Assembly (NCBI RefSeq): GCF_000725625.1
Contig: NZ_JOHS01000048.1
Coordinates: forward strand, 1 to 49,194
Length of the DNA: 49,194 nt
From: Streptomyces sp. NRRL F-6676
GTDB taxonomy: Bacteria > Actinomycetota > Actinomycetes > Streptomycetales > Streptomycetaceae
Direction: 5' to 3'
Below the pieces are notes generated by a model. That model was not told the origin of the DNA. It did not search any database and saw only the letters and a list, made by a program, of their open reading frames with translations. Below, in pieces: positions 44,805-49,194 of this stretch (the first letter of the stretch is position 1; each line of letters begins with the position of its first letter). The position numbers and the translations under genes were made by a program.

Positions 44805-45683
44805 GTGTCCGAACAGCCCGCCCCGCACTCCCCGCACAGCCCGTACTCCCCCCACACCGCGCACACCCCCCGCTCCCTCATCGTCACCTTCTACGGCGCC
44901 TACGGCCGGCACGTCCCCGGCCCGGTGCCCGTCGCCGAACTGATCCGGCTGCTCGCCGCGGTGGGCGTCGACGCCCCGTCCGTACGGTCGTCGGTGTCCC
45001 GGCTCAAGCGGCGCGGGCTGCTGCTCCCGGCGCGCACCGCGGCCGGCGCCGCCGGATACGAACTCTCGCCGGAAGCACGGCAGTTGCTCCAGGACAGCGA
45101 CCGGCGGGTGTACCCGGCGGCGGACCCGGCGGACGAGGGCTGGGTGCTCGCGGTGTTCTCGGTGCCGGAGTCCGAGCGGCAGAAGCGCCACGTACTGCGC
45201 TCCCGGCTGGCCGGGCTCGGCTTCGGCACGGCCGCACCCGGCGTGTGGATCGCCCCCGCCCGGCTGTACGAGGAGGCCCGGCACACGCTGCGGCGGCTGC
45301 GGCTAGAGCGGTACGTGGACCTCTTCCGCAGCGAACACCTGGGGTTCACGCCGACCGCCGGGGCGGTGGCACGCTGGTGGGACCTGTCGGCGCTCGCGGA
45401 ACGGCACGAGGGGTTCCTCGCCCGGCACGCTCCGGTGCTGCGCGCCTGGGAGGCGCGGGCCGACACCCCGCCGGAGGAGGCCTACCCCGACTATCTGCGC
45501 GCCCTGGACTCCTGGCGTCATCTCCCCTACGCCGACCCGGGGTTGCCCGCGACCCTGCTCCCGGCCGACTGGCCGGGGGTGCGCTCCGCGGAGGTCTTCC
45601 GCGCCCTGCACGCACGCCTGCGTGACGCCGGCGCGGAGTTCGCGGCCGTCAGCCCTCTTCAAGGTCACGAAGAAAAAGGGTAA
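44805..45683 (+). CDS. PaaX-family transcriptional regulator
   Basis: 292 residues. PaaX N-terminal winged helix (SLIVTFYGAYGRHVPGPVPVAELIRLLAAVGVDAPSVRSSVSRLKRRGLL), central WVLAVFSVPESERQKRHVLRSRLAGLGFGTAAPGVWIAP domain, and the C-terminal PaaX domain (YLRALDSWRHLPYADPGLPATLLPADWPG). The type member represses phenylacetate catabolism in response to phenylacetyl-CoA; a CoA or acyl thioester ligand here would fit the adjacent acyl-modifying genes. Start is GTG 44805 or GTG 44796; neither has a ribosome site. It follows the thioesterase gene by 127 bases, on the same strand. Confidence 0.87.
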   Translation: MSEQPAPHSPHSPYSPHTAHTPRSLIVTFYGAYGRHVPGPVPVAELIRLLAAVGVDAPSVRSSVSRLKRRGLLLPARTAAGAAGYELSPEARQLLQDSDRRVYPAADPADEGWVLAVFSVPESERQKRHVLRSRLAGLGFGTAAPGVWIAPARLYEEARHTLRRLRLERYVDLFRSEHLGFTPTAGAVARWWDLSALAERHEGFLARHAPVLRAWEARADTPPEEAYPDYLRALDSWRHLPYADPGLPATLLPADWPGVRSAEVFRALHARLRDAGAEFAAVSPLQGHEEKG

Positions 45684-45817
45684 AACACCCTGAAGCCCGA
45701 TAAGTTGCGCCCCTGCCGACTCACACGGACGTGACCTCGGCCACATGAGAGGTTGCTTAGAGAACCCTCAGCGTCTTCAACCCGTCTTCTCAGGTTTCTT
45801 ACCTATGGTCGGGACGC
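45684..45817 (+). promoter_or_regulatory. Promoter region of the sulfation operon
   Basis: 134 bases of lower GC than the flanks, with TATGGT (45804-45809) as a possible -10 that would give a very short leader before the ATG at 45818. No clear ribosome site. No palindromic operator seen. Confidence 0.35.
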
Positions 45818-46768
45818 ATGAGTCTGATGCGCAATCTCAATCGGGCGCTCACCGCCACCACCGGGCTACAGGTCCGCCGCGCTCCCGCCGCGGCCCCGCC
45901 CCCGCCGCGGAGACCGCCGTCCGGCACCTCCGCGGCGCAGCCCGCGCGGCCGGCCGGGACGGGCGCGCCGGGTGCGGCGAAACCGTCCAAACGGCCCACC
46001 CCGGCGTACCGATGTCCGTCCCCCGAGGAGCTGGCGACCGACCGGCTGCTGCGCCGGCCGGTCTTCATCATGTCCCCGGTGCGCTCGGGCTCCACCCTGC
46101 TGCGCATGCTGCTCAACGCCCATCCCCGGCTGCACTCCCCGCACGAGCTGCACATCCGCCGCCTGGAGGTCGACTACGGCAGCGGGCTGTCCCGGCGGGC
46201 GATGAGCGAACTCGGCCTGGAGCAGGGCGACCTGGAACACCTGCTGTGGGACCGGGTCATGCACCGGGAACTGGTGAAGTCCGGCAAGGACTTCATCGTC
46301 GAGAAGACCCCGAGCAACGCCTTCGTGCACCGGCGCATCCACGACTGCTGGCCGGACGCGCGGTTCGTGTTCCTGCTGCGCCACCCGGTCTCCATCGCCC
46401 GTTCCTGGCACGAGGGCGACCCCGAAAAGCGGACGTACGACGAGGCCGCGGCGGACGCGCTGCGTTACATGAAGGCCGTCGAGAAGGCCCGCAAGGCCAC
46501 CACCGGGGGCCACCTCGTGCGCTACGAGGACATCACCGCCGACCCCGAGAAGGAGCTGCGGCGGCTCTGCGACTTCCTCGGCCTCGCCTTCGACCCCGCC
46601 ATGCTGGAGTACGGCCGCAAGGACGACTCCCAGGTGGTCAAGGGGCTCGGCGACTGGAAGGACAAGATCAGGAGCGGCTCCGTGCAGCCCGGGCGTGCGC
46701 TGCCGCGCGAGGACGAGACCCCCGCGGTGCTGCGGCCGATGTGCGCGGCCTGGGGCTACCTCTCGTGA
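45818..46768 (+). CDS. PAPS-dependent sulfotransferase
   Basis: 316 residues. A basic Pro/Ala-rich N-terminal segment (to about 60) precedes a sulfotransferase domain: 5'-phosphosulfate loop SPVRSGSTLLRMLL, 3'-phosphate motif FLLRHPVSIARSW, and late KxxxG-like DWKDKIRSGSV. It would transfer sulfate from PAPS to a hydroxyl of a glycan or small molecule in the cytosol. First gene of an operon with overlapping stops and starts through to cysD. No signal peptide or membrane anchor. Confidence 0.9.
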   Translation: MSLMRNLNRALTATTGLQVRRAPAAAPPPPRRPPSGTSAAQPARPAGTGAPGAAKPSKRPTPAYRCPSPEELATDRLLRRPVFIMSPVRSGSTLLRMLLNAHPRLHSPHELHIRRLEVDYGSGLSRRAMSELGLEQGDLEHLLWDRVMHRELVKSGKDFIVEKTPSNAFVHRRIHDCWPDARFVFLLRHPVSIARSWHEGDPEKRTYDEAAADALRYMKAVEKARKATTGGHLVRYEDITADPEKELRRLCDFLGLAFDPAMLEYGRKDDSQVVKGLGDWKDKIRSGSVQPGRALPREDETPAVLRPMCAAWGYLS

Positions 46769-47196
46769 AGCCGCACGCCGAGATCGCGGAGGTCTGGCCG
46801 CGCGACGGGCACATCCGGCTGACCGGCAGGCTGCACGGTCCGACCGCCACCGGCACCGGCACCGGCTCCTGGGAACTCCTCGTGGTCAGGCGCTCCCGCC
46901 CCGAGCAGCGGCTGCGCTACCCGGTCCGCCTCACCGGCGACCGGTTCGAGGCCGGACTGCCGATCGCGGACCTGGTCACCGAGGACCCCGCCGCACTCGA
47001 GGAGTGGGACCTCCACCTCACCGACGGCACGGCCGAACTGCGGGCCGGACGCCGACTGGACGACATCCGCGGCAAGAAGAAGATCATGGTGTTCCCCGAA
47101 CAGCGCATCGAGGGCCTGAGCGTGCGGCCCTACTACACGGTCAAGGACAACCTCTCCCTGGAGTGCCGCACCGCGGGGAACGGAGCCGCCGTATGA
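46765..47196 (+). CDS. Beta-rich protein resembling the tail domain of glycosyl/glycerophosphotransferases
   Basis: 143 residues, GTG start overlapping the sulfotransferase stop (GTGA). It looks like an all-beta domain: IAEVWPRDGHIRLTGRLHG, WELLVVRRSRPEQRLRYPVRL, EEWDLHLTDGTAELRAGRRLDDIRGKK and VRPYYTVKDNLSLECR. I recall similar stretches at the C-terminal end of Streptomyces bifunctional glycosyl- or CDP-glycerol-type transferases, here as a stand-alone gene. It may be a scaffold or acceptor-binding subunit for the neighbouring transferases. Function not known. Confidence 0.7.
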   Translation: MKPHAEIAEVWPRDGHIRLTGRLHGPTATGTGTGSWELLVVRRSRPEQRLRYPVRLTGDRFEAGLPIADLVTEDPAALEEWDLHLTDGTAELRAGRRLDDIRGKKKIMVFPEQRIEGLSVRPYYTVKDNLSLECRTAGNGAAV

Positions 47197-48425
47197 CGGA
47201 CCGACGCCCGCTGCCGAAGGTCCGCTATCTGCTGCTGCACGCGTACGGCCGCGGCGGCACCATCCGCACGGTGATGAACCAGGCCAACTCCCTGGTCGCC
47301 GCCGGCTGGGACGTGGAGCTGGTGAGCGCCGTGCGCCGCCGGGACAAGGTGCAGTTCCCGCTGGACGAGCGGGTGCGCGTCACCACCCTCGTCGACGTCC
47401 GCGAGGGCGCGTACGAGCCACCGGCCGGCCTGCTGGGCAGGCTGCGCGACCGGCGCCGTGGGCGGCAGCTCGAACAGCCCGCCCGGCACGTCCCGCCCGG
47501 CGAGTTCGGCCACCGCTGGTTCAACCGGTACCTGGAGGACCGGCTCGCCGAGTATCTGCGCGGCCTGAGCGGCGGCATCCTCGTCACCACCCGGCCCGCG
47601 CTGAACTTCCTGGCCGCCGAGTTCGCGCCCGAGGACGTCGTCCGCGTCGCCCAGGACCACATGAACCACTCCACGTACAAGCCGGATGTCCAGAAGCGCA
47701 TCAAGGAGACCTATCCGCGCTTCGACGCCATCGCCGTCCTCACCGAACGGGACCGCCGGGAGTACGAGGCGATGGTGCCCGGCAGCCGTGTGGTGCGGAT
47801 CCCGAACGCCGTCCACTCTCTCGACCAGGTGCCCGCGGACCCCGGCTCGTCGAAGATCGCGGTCGCGGCCGGCCGGCTCTTCGCGCAGAAGGGCTTCGAC
47901 CTGCTGATCCCGGCCTGGGCGAAACTCGTCGGGGCGCACCCCGACTGGCAGTTGCGGATCTACGGCAGCGGCGAGAAGAAGGACGACCTGCGCGCGCTGA
48001 TCGAGAAGCACCACCTGTACAACCACGTCTTCCTGATGGGCCATACCGACCGGCTCGACGACGAACTCGCCAAGGCCGCCTTCTACGTGCTCAGTTCGCG
48101 CTTCGAGGGCCTGCCGATGGTGATGATCGAGGCGATGAGCCACGCCCTGCCGGTGGTCAGCTTCGACTGCCCGACCGGCCCGGCGGACGTCCTCACCCAC
48201 GGCGTCGACGGCCTCCTCGTACCGCCGGAGGACCCCGACGCGCTGGCCGGGGCCATGTCCAAGCTGATGGCCGACGAGCGGCTGCGCACCGACATGGGCG
48301 TCGCGGCGGTGCTGACGGCCGCGAGCTACGGCCCCGACGCCGTGCACCCGCGCTGGGAAGCCCTCTTCACCGACCTCCACCGACAACGGCGCCGCAGCGG
48401 CGCTGCGAAAGGACTCGACGCATGA
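47193..48425 (+). CDS. GT4-family glycosyltransferase
   Basis: 410 residues, GT-B fold. N-terminal YLLLHAYGRGGTIRTVMNQANSL is an acceptor-side Gly-rich loop; the C-terminal half has the GT4 donor signature AAGRLFAQKGFDLLIPAWA, RIYGSGEKKDDL, and SRFEGLPMVMIEAMSHALPVVSFDCPTGP with the nucleotide-contacting Glu. It would add a sugar to a surface glycan or metabolite. ATG overlaps the preceding stop (ATGA at 47193-47196). Sugar and acceptor unknown. Confidence 0.92.
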   Translation: MTDRRPLPKVRYLLLHAYGRGGTIRTVMNQANSLVAAGWDVELVSAVRRRDKVQFPLDERVRVTTLVDVREGAYEPPAGLLGRLRDRRRGRQLEQPARHVPPGEFGHRWFNRYLEDRLAEYLRGLSGGILVTTRPALNFLAAEFAPEDVVRVAQDHMNHSTYKPDVQKRIKETYPRFDAIAVLTERDRREYEAMVPGSRVVRIPNAVHSLDQVPADPGSSKIAVAAGRLFAQKGFDLLIPAWAKLVGAHPDWQLRIYGSGEKKDDLRALIEKHHLYNHVFLMGHTDRLDDELAKAAFYVLSSRFEGLPMVMIEAMSHALPVVSFDCPTGPADVLTHGVDGLLVPPEDPDALAGAMSKLMADERLRTDMGVAAVLTAASYGPDAVHPRWEALFTDLHRQRRRSGAAKGLDA

Positions 48426-48979
48426 CCAGCACGTCCAGGACCAGGGCCCCCGGGGCCACGGTCTGGCTCACCGGACTGCCGAGCGCGGGCAAGACGACGA
48501 TCGCCCGCGTCCTCGCCGGCCGGCTGCGCGCCGAGGGGCACCGGGTGGAGGTGCTCGACGGTGACGAGATCCGCCGGTTCCTCTCCGCCGGACTCGGCTT
48601 CTCGCGCGAGGACCGCCACACCAATGTGCAGCGCATCGGCCTGGTCGCCGAGGTGCTGGCCCGCAACGGCGTCCTCGCCGTCGTGCCCGTCATCGCCCCC
48701 TACGCCGACAGCCGCGAGGCGGTGCGCAAGCGCCATGAGGCGAGCGGCACGGCGTATCTGGAGGTGCACGTGGCGACGCCGGTCGAGGTGTGCAGCGAGC
48801 GGGACGTGAAGGGCCTGTACGCCCGCCAGGCCGCCGGCCACCTCAAGGGCCTGACCGGCGTGGACGACCCGTACGAGCCGCCGGTCGACCCCGCGGTGAC
48901 GCTGGAGGCCCATCTTCAGACGCCGGAGGAGTCCGCGGCGGCTGTGCACGCGGTGCTGGCGGCGAGGGGGCTCGCATGA
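48422..48979 (+). CDS. cysC: Adenylylsulfate (APS) kinase
   Basis: 185 residues. P-loop [37 protein letters not shown] (APS-binding DGDxxR and the FSxxDR/NxRR-like motif), and the lid region [27 protein letters not shown]. It phosphorylates APS to PAPS, the donor for the sulfotransferase three genes upstream. Coupled by ATGA on both sides. Linkage to the sulfotransferase suggests sulfation rather than assimilation. Confidence 0.95.
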   Translation: MTSTSRTRAPGATVWLTGLPSAGKTTIARVLAGRLRAEGHRVEVLDGDEIRRFLSAGLGFSREDRHTNVQRIGLVAEVLARNGVLAVVPVIAPYADSREAVRKRHEASGTAYLEVHVATPVEVCSERDVKGLYARQAAGHLKGLTGVDDPYEPPVDPAVTLEAHLQTPEESAAAVHAVLAARGLA

Positions 48980-49194
48980 CGGCCCGTACGACGACCGGCA
49001 CAGGGGCCGGTACGGCAGCGGCGGACGCCTTCGCGCTCTCGCATCTGGACGCGTTGGAGTCCGAGGCGGTGCACATCTTCCGCGAGGTCGCGGGCGAGTT
49101 CGAGAACCCGGTGATCCTCTTCTCCGGCGGCAAGGACTCCATCCTCATGCTCCACCTGGCACTCAAGGCATTCACCCCCGCCCCCGTGCCCTTC
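48976..49194 (+). CDS. cysD: Sulfate adenylyltransferase subunit 2 (partial, runs off the window)
   Basis: First 73 residues only. [46 protein letters not shown] contains the SGGKDS PP-loop of CysD, the ATP-pyrophosphatase subunit that makes APS from sulfate. ATG overlaps the cysC stop (ATGA). cysN, the GTPase partner, is expected just beyond the edge. The truncation is the window end, not a defect in the gene. Confidence 0.93.
   Translation, partial: MTARTTTGTGAGTAAADAFALSHLDALESEAVHIFREVAGEFENPVILFSGGKDSILMLHLALKAFTPAPVPF

Noticed and set aside
48422..49194. cysC/cysD as the main sulfate-assimilation genes
   Set aside because: Not excluded, but overlapping placement behind a sulfotransferase and glycosyltransferase favours sulfation; the window ends before this can be settled.

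Overview
The window is a high-GC actinobacterial chromosome segment, almost certainly Streptomyces. Third-position GC is very high, GTG starts are common, intergenic DNA carries GC-rich hairpins, a conservon is present, and leucine TTA codons are almost absent. From memory, the gene order murA-like / aconitase / ngcEFG / ROK regulator / CUT2 sugar transporter / dxs / amino-acid permease matches the S. coelicolor region SCO5998-SCO6014. I could not run an alignment.

Layout. 0.2-3.8 kb: an APC amino-acid permease and dxs. 4.0-8.8 kb: a CUT2 sugar ABC transporter (xylFGH-like) with its ROK regulator. 9.0-12.4 kb: the ngcEFG chitobiose/GlcNAc-type transporter. 13-23.5 kb: a polysaccharide-degradation block with two GH92 alpha-mannosidases, a PL1 pectate lyase and a cellulose/chitin LPMO with a CBM2. 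Each gene here has its own LacI- or GntR-type operator. 23.9-27.9 kb: a two-component system and a DUF3500 protein. 28-35.4 kb: aconitase, a VOC protein, a DUF4236 protein, a helix-turn-helix/MurA fusion, and a protein with the AGNAA-type leader seen on contractile-injection or polymorphic-toxin cargo. 35.4-40.1 kb: a cvnABCD conservon. 40.4-43.0 kb: two oxidoreductases and a secreted DUF6299 protein.

43.2-49.2 kb is the most unusual part. A two-gene unit encodes an Fe(II)/2-oxoglutarate oxygenase of the isonitrile-forming ScoE/Rv0097 type and an FcoT/ScoD-type hot-dog thioesterase, in the same order as Rv0097-Rv0098 of M. tuberculosis. Its promoter carries twin TTAACG-S-CGTTAA palindromes and the first gene has a TTA (bldA) codon. 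A PaaX-type regulator follows. The acyl ligase, carrier protein and NRPS normally found with this pair are missing. Next comes a translationally coupled operon of sulfotransferase, beta-domain protein, GT4 glycosyltransferase, cysC and cysD, which runs off the window edge. It looks like a self-supplied (PAPS-making) sulfation system for a glycan or small molecule.

Two themes recur. First, catabolic genes are wired to distinct operators: candidate DasR dre, CebR box, and two LacI-type palindromes. Second, strong hairpins follow the binding-protein gene in both sugar-transporter operons. The only two TTA leucine codons I found are in the ScoE-like gene and the AGNAA-leader gene, which points to developmental control of the two most accessory-looking loci.
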